Shown here one piece after another: positions 19,188 to 28,133 of a stretch of 64,000 nucleotides of DNA. Origin of the DNA: Gammaproteobacteria bacterium BRH_c0 (GTDB taxonomy: Bacteria > Pseudomonadota > Gammaproteobacteria > Pseudomonadales > Porticoccaceae); contig LADM01000069.1 in assembly GCA_000961645.1 (NCBI GenBank), forward strand, positions 1-64,000, read 5' to 3'. The position numbers were made by a program, and so were the translations under genes. The notes beneath the pieces are model-generated. The model worked only from the letters and a program-made list of their open reading frames with translations. It was not told the DNA's origin and ran no database searches. Positions within the stretch are counted from its first letter, which is position 1. Every line of letters begins with the position of its first letter.

Positions 19188-20915
19188 TCAACCCAGAAAA
19201 AGAATGCGCTCGATCAAGAGTTGCGGCGTTTCCCGACCCCGCCAGGCATTCACATCGAGGCGGTAGAGGACTTCAACTCGTTGCGGGGATGCGACCGACC
19301 ACTTGTCCGCCACATTGAAGGCTATCCCGTCCACCTCCAGATCGTTGTGGTGATCGCTGCCGAGGGTAAATTTGAGGTGCTTGCCACCCAGAACCCGCTG
19401 CTCCAGCACGATAAATTCACCACGAAACAGCGGCTCCGGAAACTGCTGACCCCAGGGACCGGCTTCGCGCAAGCAGTGGGCGTTGTCGAGACAGATATCA
19501 GTATGGGGCAGTACGCCGTCAATGAGGATTTCCTCCTCCAGCGCTTCCGGGCTCAGTTGTCGTCGCACTTCTTCCTCAAAGGCGGCGGCAAAGTCAGCGT
19601 AGCTTTCGCGTGGCAAACTGAGCCCCGCAGCCATGGCATGGCCACCGAACTTGCTAACCAAACCCGGATGGCGGGCGGCGATGGCATCAAGGGTATCGCG
19701 GATATGCAGGCCGGGGATGGAGCGGGCCGAGCCCTTGAGGTTGCCATTGCCATCCTGGCCGAAAGCGATGACCGGACGATGGAACCTGTCCTTGATACGG
19801 GACGCCAACAAACCCACTACGCCCTGGTGCCAGTCGGCGTCATACAGGCACAGCCCCCAAGGCAGTGCCTGCTGGTCGAGATTGAGGCGCTCGACGATGG
19901 TCAGCGCCTCGCGCTGCATATCGGCCTCGATAACCCGGCGGTCCATATTGAGCTGATCAAGTTCGGTCGCCAGTTGCCTGGCAATCTGCGGATCATCCTC
20001 CAACAGGCAGAGAATGCCGTGGGTCATATCATCCAGACGCCCTGCCGCGTTGAGGCGCGGGCCGACGGCAAAGCCCAGATCGGAGGCCACCAGCCGGGTG
20101 TGGTCGCGGCCCGCCAGATCGAGCAACGCCTGAATACCGGGGCGACATACCCCGGCCCGCAAGCGCTGAAGACCCTGATGCACCAGTACCCGGTTGATGC
20201 GGTCGAGTGGTACCACATCGGCCACGGTGCCCAGCGCCACCAGATCCAGCCAGGTGGCCATATTGGGTTCGGCCCGACCGCTGCTGGCAAACCAGCCCAG
20301 CTCGCGCAGGTGACTGCGCAGTGCTGTGAGCAGAAAAAAGATCACCCCTACCCCGGCCAGGTTTTTTGACGGGAATGTGCAACCGGGCTGGTTGGGGTTG
20401 ACGATGGCGTCAGCAGCGGGAAGCTGGCTGCCCGGCAGATGGTGGTCAGTGACAATGACCTTCATGCCTGCGGCCCTGGCTGCCGCCACGCCGTCGATGC
20501 TCGAGATACCGTTATCCACGGTGATCAGCAGGTCGGGATTGCGGGTTAATGCCAGCTCGACAATTTCCGGGGTCAGCCCATAGCCGTACTCGAAGCGATT
20601 GGGCACCAGGAAGTCCACCGACTGGAAACCCATGGCTTGCAGCGCCAGTACTCCCAGTACGGTACTGGTGGCGCCATCAGCATCAAAATCGCCGACTATC
20701 AATATCTTATGTTGCTTTTTTATGGCGATTTCAAGCAGAGACAGGGCGCTGTCCATGCCCTTAAGCAGGGAGGGAGAAGGTAATTCCGCCAGCTGGCGGC
20801 CCAACTGTTGCTGGCTCTGCACCCCGCGCGCGCCGTAGATGCGCTGCAGCAGCGGCGGCAGAGTGTCGTCAAAGTGGCTCTCGCCGGGGGATGCAACACG
20901 CTCACGGATATTCAC
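19188..20915 (-). CDS. recJ: Single-stranded-DNA-specific exonuclease RecJ
   Basis: A 575-residue 5'-3' exonuclease of the DHH family used in recombination and mismatch repair. The DHH motifs are intact: VGDFDADGATST (motif I), the VDNGISS block and VTDHHLPG (motif III). The DHHA1 region carries KGSARSIPGLHI and KFGGHAMAAGLSL. Length matches the family. It lies 57 bases downstream of thrC. Confidence 0.95.
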   Translation of the reverse strand: MNIRERVASPGESHFDDTLPPLLQRIYGARGVQSQQQLGRQLAELPSPSLLKGMDSALSLLEIAIKKQHKILIVGDFDADGATSTVLGVLALQAMGFQSVDFLVPNRFEYGYGLTPEIVELALTRNPDLLITVDNGISSIDGVAAARAAGMKVIVTDHHLPGSQLPAADAIVNPNQPGCTFPSKNLAGVGVIFFLLTALRSHLRELGWFASSGRAEPNMATWLDLVALGTVADVVPLDRINRVLVHQGLQRLRAGVCRPGIQALLDLAGRDHTRLVASDLGFAVGPRLNAAGRLDDMTHGILCLLEDDPQIARQLATELDQLNMDRRVIEADMQREALTIVERLNLDQQALPWGLCLYDADWHQGVVGLLASRIKDRFHRPVIAFGQDGNGNLKGSARSIPGLHIRDTLDAIAARHPGLVSKFGGHAMAAGLSLPRESYADFAAAFEEEVRRQLSPEALEEEILIDGVLPHTDICLDNAHCLREAGPWGQQFPEPLFRGEFIVLEQRVLGGKHLKFTLGSDHHNDLEVDGIAFNVADKWSVASPQRVEVLYRLDVNAWRGRETPQLLIERILFLG

Positions 20916-20972
20916 TTGCGCATCCTCCAGCCTTGATCGGAATCGACGTCATCTGAATGCGCCAACGCCTTG

Positions 20973-22373
20973 TTATTCCGAGAGATGAGTGGCCATAAAA
21001 TTCTGCACAGCCGCCCTGTCGTTGGCGATGACCTCGAAGCGCTCGGTGCGTTCGAACAGATCGGCCATATGGTGTGGCAGCGGGGGATCCTGGGGGTAAC
21101 CCGCTTTTTTTACCGCGTCGGGAAACTTGGCGGGGTGAGCAGTGGCAAGGGCAATCATGGGCACGGCGGGATCGCGGCGGCAGTGGCGACCGGCAGCCAC
21201 ACCGATGGCGGTGTGGGGGTCGAGCAGGTAGCCGCTGGTATCGTATTCCTCGCGAATCACGGCCAGGGTGCCCTCATCGTCGAGGCGGTGACTGGCAAAC
21301 AGGCCCTGGGCACGGCCCAGTTCTTCCCTGTCCAGCACCAGGTTGCCACTGTGTTTGAACTCATCCATCAGGCTGGCAATGGCGGCACCGTCGCGGTTGT
21401 AAAGATCGAACAACAGGCGCTCAAAATTGCTCGACACCATGATATCCATCGACGGCGAGAGGCTGTGAATGAGTTGGTGTCTGCTGTGATCGTTGGCGCT
21501 GAGACAGCGGTGCAGGATATCGTTGGCATTCGTGCCAATCACCAGCTGGTCCACCGGCAGGCCCATTTTATGGGCCAGGTAGCCGGCGAAGATATCGCCG
21601 AAATTACCGGTGGGGACGGCGAAGGACACCTTGCGCAGCGGGCCACCCAATGACAGCGACGCCCAGAAATAGTAGACGATCTGCGCCATGATACGCGCCC
21701 AGTTGATGGAGTTGACGGCCACCAGCTTGCGGTCTTGCGGCAAAAAGGTCTGATCGGAAAAACTGCCTTTCACCAGGTTCTGGCAGTCATCAAAATTCCC
21801 CTCAAGGGCAATATTGTGGATATTGCTGCCCGCCACGGTCGTCATCTGGCGGCGCTGCACAGCGGATACCCGATTGTGGGGATGCAGAATAAAGATATCG
21901 ATATTGCGACAGCGACGGCAGCCCTCGATAGCGGCAGAGCCGGTATCGCCGGAGGTGGCGCCCATGATCACCGCTTTTTCGCCGCGCTTTTCCAGCAGGT
22001 TGTCGAGCAGGTGGCCGAGAAACTGCAGGGCAAAATCCTTGAACGCCAGGGTCGGACCATGGAACAGCTCCAGCACCCAGTCGTTGTGGCCGGTCTGTAC
22101 CAGGGGGGCGATGGCGCGGTGCCGGAACGTACTGTAGGACAGGTCGATAATACGCTTGAGCTCATTGTCGGAAACCGCCCCTGCCACAAAGGGCGACATC
22201 ACCTTGAACGCCAGATCGGTGTAGGACAGTCCGGCCCAGCTGGCAATTTCGTCCTGGCTGAAGGTGGGGATGGTTTCCGGCACAAACAGGCCGCCATCCG
22301 GCGCAAGGCCGGCAAGGACCACCTGCTCAAAGGACTGGGGGGCGACGCCACCGCGGGTGCTGATGTATTTCAT
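20973..22373 (-). CDS. thrC: Threonine synthase
   Basis: A 466-residue PLP enzyme converting O-phosphohomoserine to threonine. The PLP lysine is K112 in GPTLAFKDF, and GATSGDTGSAA forms the phosphate loop. Start at 22373 begins the typical MKYISTRGG opening; the frame extends 8 codons upstream only into the repeat tract. It forms the threonine branch with hom directly upstream, separated by a repeat-filled gap of 113 bases. Confidence 0.95.
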   Translation of the reverse strand: MKYISTRGGVAPQSFEQVVLAGLAPDGGLFVPETIPTFSQDEIASWAGLSYTDLAFKVMSPFVAGAVSDNELKRIIDLSYSTFRHRAIAPLVQTGHNDWVLELFHGPTLAFKDFALQFLGHLLDNLLEKRGEKAVIMGATSGDTGSAAIEGCRRCRNIDIFILHPHNRVSAVQRRQMTTVAGSNIHNIALEGNFDDCQNLVKGSFSDQTFLPQDRKLVAVNSINWARIMAQIVYYFWASLSLGGPLRKVSFAVPTGNFGDIFAGYLAHKMGLPVDQLVIGTNANDILHRCLSANDHSRHQLIHSLSPSMDIMVSSNFERLLFDLYNRDGAAIASLMDEFKHSGNLVLDREELGRAQGLFASHRLDDEGTLAVIREEYDTSGYLLDPHTAIGVAAGRHCRRDPAVPMIALATAHPAKFPDAVKKAGYPQDPPLPHHMADLFERTERFEVIANDRAAVQNFMATHLSE

Positions 22374-22382
22374 GCTTAATAC

Positions 22383-22483
22383 CGTTTCACGTTTCACGTT
22401 TCACGTTTCACGCAACATCGTTCACATGCCGTCGCAGAGATCTCAGGCCCTTACGTGCAACGTGAAACGTGTTACGTGAAACG
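22383..22483. repeat. GTTTCACG-family inverted repeat, copy B
   Basis: The left arm is four tandem copies of CGTTTCA (22383-22412). The right arm (22453-22483) contains ACGTGCAACGTGAAACGTG and a second TTACGTGAAACG. The arms are inverted relative to each other, with about 40 bases between. It fills the gap between hom and thrC. Confidence 0.75.
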
Positions 22484-22486
22484 GCT

Positions 22487-23800
22487 TTATTTATCCAGCG
22501 CTTCCACCCGGATATGAACCACTGAACCCACAATGCCATCGAGATCCTCCACCGCACTGACTGCGGCCATCAGATCCCTTTCCACCGCCGTGTTGGTGAG
22601 CATGATCAGGGGCACATGGTTTTCCCCCGCCTTGGGCCGCTTCTGGATAATGGCTTCGATACTGATGCCGCGATCACTCATGATGCTCGCCACCTGGGAC
22701 AGCACACCGGGCTTGTCGAGCGCTGTCATGCGCAGGTAGTAGGCTGTTTCAACCTCTTCGATGGGGATGATGGGTGTGGCATTGAAACTGGCGTTACTGA
22801 AGGCAAGGTAAGGCACCCGCGCTTCCGCTGCCGAGTTGAGGGCCCTTGCTACGTCTATCACATCGGCCACCACTGCCGAAGCCGTCGGCTCGGCACCGGC
22901 GCCCGCACCGTAGAACAGGGTGGGACCGACAGCATCGCCTTTGACCATCACGGCATTCATCACACCGTCCACTTCGGCGACCAGGGAGTTATTGGGTATC
23001 AGAGTGGGATGGACTCGCACCTCCACGCCCTTGTCGGTCTGACGGGCAATACCCAGATGTTTGATGCGATAGCCCAGCTCGCGGGCATAGGCAATGTCCT
23101 GCAGATCGAGGCTGCGGATGCCCTGGGTGTAGACCTTGTCGAACTGCAGCGGGATACCAAACGCCAGGGAGGCGAGAATCACCAGCTTGTGGGCCGCGTC
23201 GATCCCTTCAACATCAAAAGTGGGATCGGCCTCGGCGTAACCCAGGGCCTGGGCTTCCGCCAGGGCATCGTCAAAGGCGCGACCCTGCTCTTCCATGGCG
23301 GTGAGAATAAAGTTGCTGGTGCCATTGATGATACCGGCGAGCCATTCGATGCGGTTGGCGCCGAGGCCCTCACGCAGCGTTTTGATGATGGGGATACCAC
23401 CGGCGACGGCCGCTTCAAAGGCAACCATCACCGACTTTTGCCGGGCGGCCTCGAAAATCTCGTTGCCGTGGAGGGCGATCAGTGCCTTGTTGGCGGTGAC
23501 CACATGCTTGCCGTTGTGGATGGCTTCGAGCACCAGCTCCCTGGCTACGGTGGTGCCGCCGATCAACTCAACCACTACATCCACGGCCGGATTGCGGGCC
23601 ACCGCGAAAATATCCTCAGTGACATTGACGTTGCCGGTATCACAAACCGGGTTAATCCGCCGTGCCGCCACCTGGACAATCTGGATATTGGCCCCGGAGC
23701 GTGCATTAATAAGAGCGGTGTTGCGGGTCAGCACATTAAAAGTACCACCACCCACGGTGCCGAGACCGCAGATACCAATATTTACCGTTTTCAAGCACAT
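22487..23800 (-). CDS. hom: Homoserine dehydrogenase
   Basis: A 437-residue enzyme reducing aspartate semialdehyde to homoserine. The Rossmann motif GICGLGTVGGG opens the protein, the core has VEGIDAAHKL and the C-terminus an ACT domain (DKPGVLSQVASIMSDRGISI) for threonine feedback control. ATG at 23800 or the adjacent GTG at 23803 are equally possible, and a TTG at 23794 would give the most typical opening LKTVNIGICG. It is not fused to aspartate kinase. Confidence 0.95.
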   Translation of the reverse strand: MCLKTVNIGICGLGTVGGGTFNVLTRNTALINARSGANIQIVQVAARRINPVCDTGNVNVTEDIFAVARNPAVDVVVELIGGTTVARELVLEAIHNGKHVVTANKALIALHGNEIFEAARQKSVMVAFEAAVAGGIPIIKTLREGLGANRIEWLAGIINGTSNFILTAMEEQGRAFDDALAEAQALGYAEADPTFDVEGIDAAHKLVILASLAFGIPLQFDKVYTQGIRSLDLQDIAYARELGYRIKHLGIARQTDKGVEVRVHPTLIPNNSLVAEVDGVMNAVMVKGDAVGPTLFYGAGAGAEPTASAVVADVIDVARALNSAAEARVPYLAFSNASFNATPIIPIEEVETAYYLRMTALDKPGVLSQVASIMSDRGISIEAIIQKRPKAGENHVPLIMLTNTAVERDLMAAVSAVEDLDGIVGSVVHIRVEALDK

Positions 23801-23866
23801 CACCCGGGGTTAAAAATAAAAGACGGCAACCTTAATGGCGGCCTCTGTTGGTGTCAATGGAGTGGG

Positions 23867-23940
23867 GCGTTGCACGCTTTACGCTAGCCGCCACACCCGG
23901 CAAACTGTTTTTTTGGGTGTAACGTGACGCGTATAAAGTG
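23867..23940. repeat. GTTTCACG-family inverted repeat, copy C (degenerate)
   Basis: The left arm GCGTTGCACGCTTTACGC (23867-23884) and a right arm GTAACGTGACGCGTATAAAG (23919-23938) are weaker relatives of copies A and B. Between them lies a second stem, ACACCC...GGGTGT (23893-23898 and 23914-23919). It lies between dsbC and hom. Confidence 0.5.
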
Positions 23941-23944
23941 CAGC

Positions 23945-24682
23945 TTAAATCCCCAGAATCTCCAGCATATCTTTCACTGGCCGGTAACCACCCAGCAGGG
24001 TGCCATCCATCAATATGGTGCTGGGTGTGCCGGTCACATCGAATGCCTGGCCGAGCTTGAACTGGGCAGCAACCGGGTTGTCCTGGCAGGCGCGGCTCTT
24101 GACGATCTTGCCGTCCTTCAAATCGGTCAGCGCCTGTCCCTTATCTGCCGCACACCATGCCTGCACCATTTTGTTATAGGTGGGGGAACCAACACCGGCG
24201 CGGGGGAAGGCCAGGTAGCGCACCTCAACACCGTGCTTGTTGAGCTCGGGAACATCCTCGTGCAGTTTGCGACAGTAACCACAATCAACATCGGTGAAGA
24301 CGTTAATAATGGCTTTGGTTGTGCCTTTGGCCGGGAAGATGATCATGTCCTTTTTGGCCAGTTTCGCCAGTTCATCACGGCGGAAATTGACCCGGTCTGC
24401 CTCGACAAGGTTGACGAACTGACCGGGCAGCACGCGGTACATCTCACCCACCACAATATGCGCGACTTCAGCGTCAGTGTAGAGCAGTGGGCCGCCGAGG
24501 ATCTGCACCTGATAGATACCGGGCATGGCAGTATCTTTCACCGCGCCGTATTCGAAATCAGGTCTGGCAGTTTGCAGGCGCTCAATAATGACTTGATGAA
24601 CAGCTTCGTTGCCGCCCTTTTCGGCAGCAGCCAGCGGCAGACTAAAAGCGAAAAGGGCACACAGTACAGTCAGAATTCTCAC
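23945..24682 (-). CDS. dsbC: Thiol:disulfide interchange protein DsbC
   Basis: A 245-residue periplasmic disulfide isomerase. A GTG start at 24682 is chosen: AAGGA lies 8 bases upstream and the signal peptide (VRILTVLCALFAFSLPLAAA) begins there. The N-terminal dimerisation domain is followed by the thioredoxin-like domain with the active site CGYC and the cis-proline TGTPSTILMDG. It needs DsbD for reduction, not seen here. It lies in the conserved order xerD-dsbC. Confidence 0.93.
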   Translation of the reverse strand: MRILTVLCALFAFSLPLAAAEKGGNEAVHQVIIERLQTARPDFEYGAVKDTAMPGIYQVQILGGPLLYTDAEVAHIVVGEMYRVLPGQFVNLVEADRVNFRRDELAKLAKKDMIIFPAKGTTKAIINVFTDVDCGYCRKLHEDVPELNKHGVEVRYLAFPRAGVGSPTYNKMVQAWCAADKGQALTDLKDGKIVKSRACQDNPVAAQFKLGQAFDVTGTPSTILMDGTLLGGYRPVKDMLEILGI

Positions 24683-24757
24683 AGGGTTTCCTTGCGTTCT
24701 GAGGGTTAAGGTAGCCAGAGTCTCATGATGGACCCTGTAAAAGGGTGCCATTCTACC

Positions 24758-25684
24758 CTATCCGCGCGGATGGTGCCGGGCGTGAAGATCTTTCATGCGG
24801 GCCTGGGCGATATGGGTGTAAATCTGGGTGGTAGACAGGTCGCTGTGACCCAGCAGCAGCTGCACAACCCGCAAGTCAGCCCCGTGATTCAGCAGGTGGG
24901 TGGCGAAGGCGTGGCGCAGGGTGTGGGGTGAGAGTGGCTTGTCGATCCCGGCCACCAGGGTCCAGTGCTTGATGCGGTGCCAGAAGGTCTGGCGGGTCAT
25001 CTGGCGACCGCGCTCACTGGGAAACAGCACATCGCTCTGCCCCGCTGTCAGTAGTGCAGGCCGACCCTTGCGGACAAAGTTTTCGAGGTGATCCAGCGCT
25101 TCATCACCCAGCGGCACCAAACGCTCCTTGCCACCTTTACCGGTCACCCGCACTACTCCCTGGCGGGTATTGATCTGCATAACGGAAAGGGATACCAACT
25201 CGGTGACCCGCAAGCCTGTGGCGTACAGCAACTCCAGCATCGCCTTATCACGCAATGCCAGGGGGCTGTCGCCGGCTGGCGCACTGAGCAGCCGGTCGAC
25301 GTCACTCTCGCTCAGGCTCTTGGGCAGCGGGCGACCCAGCTTGGGATTTTCGAGCAGAGCGGTAGGGTCACTGGCAATCCGGTTGTCGCGGATCAGATAC
25401 TGGTAAAAGCCCCGCAAACAGGACAGGGCACGGCTGGTGGAGCGGGCACTGATCTTGCTGGCCATACGCAGGGCCAGGTATTCCTGCAGAGTGATTCCAT
25501 CGGCTTTATCGATGTCCAACCCCTGCTTCTCAAGCCACTGGGACAGCGCCTCAAGATCGCGGCGATAAGCCGCAAGGGTGTTGTCACTGAGTCCCTTTTC
25601 CATCCACAGCACATCGAGATAGCGCTCGATGAGGGGCCGGGCTTTGAGGTCAGCATCAGACTGTGCGGGTGAGGATTTTTCCAT
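24758..25684 (-). CDS. xerD: Tyrosine recombinase XerD
   Basis: A 308-residue site-specific recombinase that resolves chromosome dimers at dif with XerC. The catalytic residues appear in order: R in ATGLRVTEL, K in VTGKGGKERLVP, HxxR in HTLRHAFATHLL, H in LLGHSDLS and the tyrosine in TTQIYTHI. The N-terminal SAM-like domain is complete. The neighbour dsbC supports XerD rather than XerC. Confidence 0.94.
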   Translation of the reverse strand: MEKSSPAQSDADLKARPLIERYLDVLWMEKGLSDNTLAAYRRDLEALSQWLEKQGLDIDKADGITLQEYLALRMASKISARSTSRALSCLRGFYQYLIRDNRIASDPTALLENPKLGRPLPKSLSESDVDRLLSAPAGDSPLALRDKAMLELLYATGLRVTELVSLSVMQINTRQGVVRVTGKGGKERLVPLGDEALDHLENFVRKGRPALLTAGQSDVLFPSERGRQMTRQTFWHRIKHWTLVAGIDKPLSPHTLRHAFATHLLNHGADLRVVQLLLGHSDLSTTQIYTHIAQARMKDLHARHHPRG

Positions 25685-25756
25685 AGCGGGAGTTTATCAG
25701 GCTGGCGCATGAATCTCGCCGCTGGTTAAACACAGAGTTTGCATTATTGCGCCCAC

Positions 25757-25785
25757 AAAAAAGGGCGACCTCAGGCCGCCCTTTC
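25757..25785 (-). terminator. Rho-independent terminator after rplS
   Basis: On the minus strand, AAAGGGCGGCC pairs with GGTCGCCCTTT around a TGA loop, followed by TTTT. It closes the rpsP-rimM-trmD-rplS operon. Confidence 0.85.
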
Positions 25786-25808
25786 GACTAAAGCTGCTGC
25801 CGAAGCAA

Positions 25809-26165
25809 TCAGCCCAGTTTTTCCTTGATACGTGCCTTGCGGCCGGACAGGTTGCGCAGGTAGTACAGTTTGGCCTGACGCACATCGCCGCGACGCTTGA
25901 TTGAAATGCTGTCAATCAAGGGGCTGTAGGTCTGGAAAGTACGCTCTACACCAACACCGTTGGATTGCTTGCGCACGGTAAAGGAGGAGTTGAGACCGCG
26001 GTTTTTCCTGGCGATGACCACGCCTTCATAGGCCTGGAGACGCTCGCGGTTACCTTCCTTTACTTTTACCTGTACCACCACGGTGTCGCCAGGGGCGAAT
26101 CCGGGGATTTCCTTTTGCATCTGCTCTTTTTCAATCGCAGCGATAATCGGGTTTTTGTTGCTCAT
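25809..26165 (-). CDS. rplS: 50S ribosomal protein L19
   Basis: A 118-residue ribosomal protein. The start at 26165 gives the usual opening ([16 protein letters not shown]) and a clear ribosome site GGAG; a longer frame is spurious. The family blocks [16 protein letters not shown] and [19 protein letters not shown] are intact. It is the last gene of the rpsP operon. Confidence 0.97.
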   Translation of the reverse strand: MSNKNPIIAAIEKEQMQKEIPGFAPGDTVVVQVKVKEGNRERLQAYEGVVIARKNRGLNSSFTVRKQSNGVGVERTFQTYSPLIDSISIKRRGDVRQAKLYYLRNLSGRKARIKEKLG

Positions 26166-26238
26166 GGTTTGCTCCTCATATGTCGGTTTTGGTGGCATGC
26201 CACCTTGTCGAGTAGCGCTGCACAGAGAGGACAAGGCC

Positions 26239-27027
26239 TCACTCGCCCCTGTCATCTGCCAGCTTGCGGTTGGTGGTGAGGGTATCCTCATCCACCTGCT
26301 CCGCCAGTAATGCCTGCTGCTCCTCGCTGAGCATCAGGCGGTTAAAAATATCCGGTCGCCGTGCCCGGGTCCTGGCCAGCGACTGCGCCAGTCGCCAGCG
26401 GCGTATACGCTCATGGTTGCCGGACAGCAGTACTTCCGGAACCCTCCTGCCCTGGTAATCCTCCGGGCGGGTAAAGTGCGGGCAATCCAGCAGGCCTTCA
26501 GCAAACGAATCCTGCTGGGCAGAATCGCCGTGGCCGAGAGCTCCCGGTATTTGTCGCACCAGGGCATCGATCAGCACCATGGCGGGCAGTTCGCCGCCGC
26601 TGAGGACATAGTCACCGATGGACCACTCCTCATCAATCTCCAGCTCAATCAGGCGCTCATCAATACCTTCGTAGCGCCCGGCTACCAGCACCAGATTGGG
26701 CGAGGTATCCAGCTGGCGTACACCTGTCTGGTCCAGCACCCTGCCCTGCGGTGACAGGTAGACAACTGTGACATCGCCTCCCTCTTCACCCGCCCAGTAC
26801 CGGGCATCAGCAATGGCACTACGCAGTGGCTCGATCATCATCACCATCCCCGGGCCACCGCCATAGGGGCGGTCATCCACGGTGCGGTGACGATCCGCGG
26901 TGTAATCACGCGGGTTAAAACTACGGGTAGCCCACAGACCCTGCTGCAACGCCCTGGCGGTTATGCCGTACTGCGTCACCGCAGCAAACATCTCCGGGAA
27001 CAGGGTGACAGTGGCAATACGTTTCAT
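26239..27027 (-). CDS. trmD: tRNA (guanine-N1-)-methyltransferase TrmD
   Basis: A 262-residue SPOUT enzyme that makes m1G37 in tRNAs and so prevents frameshifting. The trefoil-knot motifs [12 protein letters not shown] and [15 protein letters not shown] (SAM binding) and the catalytic aspartate region [17 protein letters not shown] are present. Part of the rpsP-rimM-trmD-rplS operon. Confidence 0.97.
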   Translation of the reverse strand: MKRIATVTLFPEMFAAVTQYGITARALQQGLWATRSFNPRDYTADRHRTVDDRPYGGGPGMVMMIEPLRSAIADARYWAGEEGGDVTVVYLSPQGRVLDQTGVRQLDTSPNLVLVAGRYEGIDERLIELEIDEEWSIGDYVLSGGELPAMVLIDALVRQIPGALGHGDSAQQDSFAEGLLDCPHFTRPEDYQGRRVPEVLLSGNHERIRRWRLAQSLARTRARRPDIFNRLMLSEEQQALLAEQVDEDTLTTNRKLADDRGE

Positions 27028-27114
27028 GGTTGTCAGCTCCGGGCCTGATTTGCAGCGGCGGGCTGGCTACTCCATTTCAAACTGATCCGGGCCGAACTGT
27101 TGCAGTTCAAAAAG

Positions 27115-27687
27115 CTATTCCAGCTCGAACGTCGGATCCCAGTCCACGCGGATAATACCGGCGGCGAGATCCACTTCTTCGATGTAGAGATCAACATAAG
27201 GGATAAGCCGCTCGATCCTGTCGAGGCTCTGCTCATCACCCTTGACCACCATCACGTCGTTGGCGCCGGTCTCCAGAAAATCAGTGACCGCCCCCAGAAC
27301 CACATCCTGGCCAGCAACACTGGTGATCACCCGCAGGCCCATCAGCTGGTGCCAGTAGAACTCATCCGGCGCTGCCGCCGGAAAGCTAGAAACCGACACC
27401 TGGATATCGCGCTGGCAAAAAAGCCGGGCCCGATCGCGGTCATCCAGACCCACAATATGGGCCAGAAAACCCTTGGGCGTGGCGCGAAACTGGTCAACCT
27501 CAACCAACTCAGCCCCGCCGCCGACTCTCGCCAGCCACCAGGGCTTGTAGTCAAAAATATTGCCTTCCGGCTCGGTGAAAGAATGGACTTTCACCCAACC
27601 CTGCACACCGTGGACCGTGGTGATACGGCCGACAACAACCAGATCATCGGGCGCATCAACAGCCGTTTGCGATTTGGCTGAGGTCAC
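27115..27687 (-). CDS. rimM: Ribosome maturation factor RimM
   Basis: A 190-residue protein needed for 30S head assembly, binding S19. The N-terminal domain has VVVGRITTVHGVQGWVKVHS; the C-terminal PRC-barrel has EFYWHQLMGLRV and LGAVTDFLETGANDVMVV. The start codon is GTG. The end (RVDWDPTFELE) is typical. It lies between rpsP and trmD. Confidence 0.95.
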   Translation of the reverse strand: MTSAKSQTAVDAPDDLVVVGRITTVHGVQGWVKVHSFTEPEGNIFDYKPWWLARVGGGAELVEVDQFRATPKGFLAHIVGLDDRDRARLFCQRDIQVSVSSFPAAAPDEFYWHQLMGLRVITSVAGQDVVLGAVTDFLETGANDVMVVKGDEQSLDRIERLIPYVDLYIEEVDLAAGIIRVDWDPTFELE

Positions 27688-27739
27688 TTGGACACTGGCA
27701 CTTGCAGGGCCACTTTGCGGCTATTCGCAGCTGTGGCGA

Positions 27740-27991
27740 TCAAGCCTGCTGACGTGCAGCCTCTTGAACCAGCTGGGCAACGCGCTCGGAAGTCTGGGCG
27801 CCCTGGGTCAGCCAGTAAGTGACGCGATCCATATCGATGCGCAGACGCTCTTCATTGCCGCGGGCAACGGGGTTGAAAAACCCGACGCGCTCGATAAAAC
27901 GACCGTCGCGAGCCCTGCGGCTGTCGCTCACTGTCAGTTGGTAGAAAGGACGCTTTTTGGAACCGCCACGCGCTAAACGAATTGTTACCAT
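27740..27991 (-). CDS. rpsP: 30S ribosomal protein S16
   Basis: An 83-residue ribosomal protein with the standard opening [18 protein letters not shown] and the block [12 protein letters not shown]. First gene of the operon; the 142 bases up to ffh must hold the promoter. Confidence 0.97.
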   Translation of the reverse strand: MVTIRLARGGSKKRPFYQLTVSDSRRARDGRFIERVGFFNPVARGNEERLRIDMDRVTYWLTQGAQTSERVAQLVQEAARQQA

Positions 27992-28133
27992 GGACTATCT
28001 CTTCTTGAATGAACTGCCGATTAATTTTGCAAAGGCCGGGCACCCTCACAACAAAGGGCACCCCTGAAAGGCGCGCTATTCTACGGGAAAGATCGGGCAA
28101 AGGAAACCACTGCCAGCCAATATAAACCCGGGC

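Noticed and set aside
22383-22412. CRISPR or origin iterons at the CGTTTCA tandem
   Set aside because: Seven-base units without spacers, no replication gene nearby; inverted arms fit a REP-like repeat better.
22616-23887. A 423-codon open frame on the plus strand
   Set aside because: Antisense to hom; translation is typical of a mirrored coding frame.
26236-28133. tRNA genes in the ribosomal operon gaps
   Set aside because: No cloverleaf, T-loop GTTCRA or acceptor pairing seen; I see no tRNA or rRNA gene anywhere in the window.
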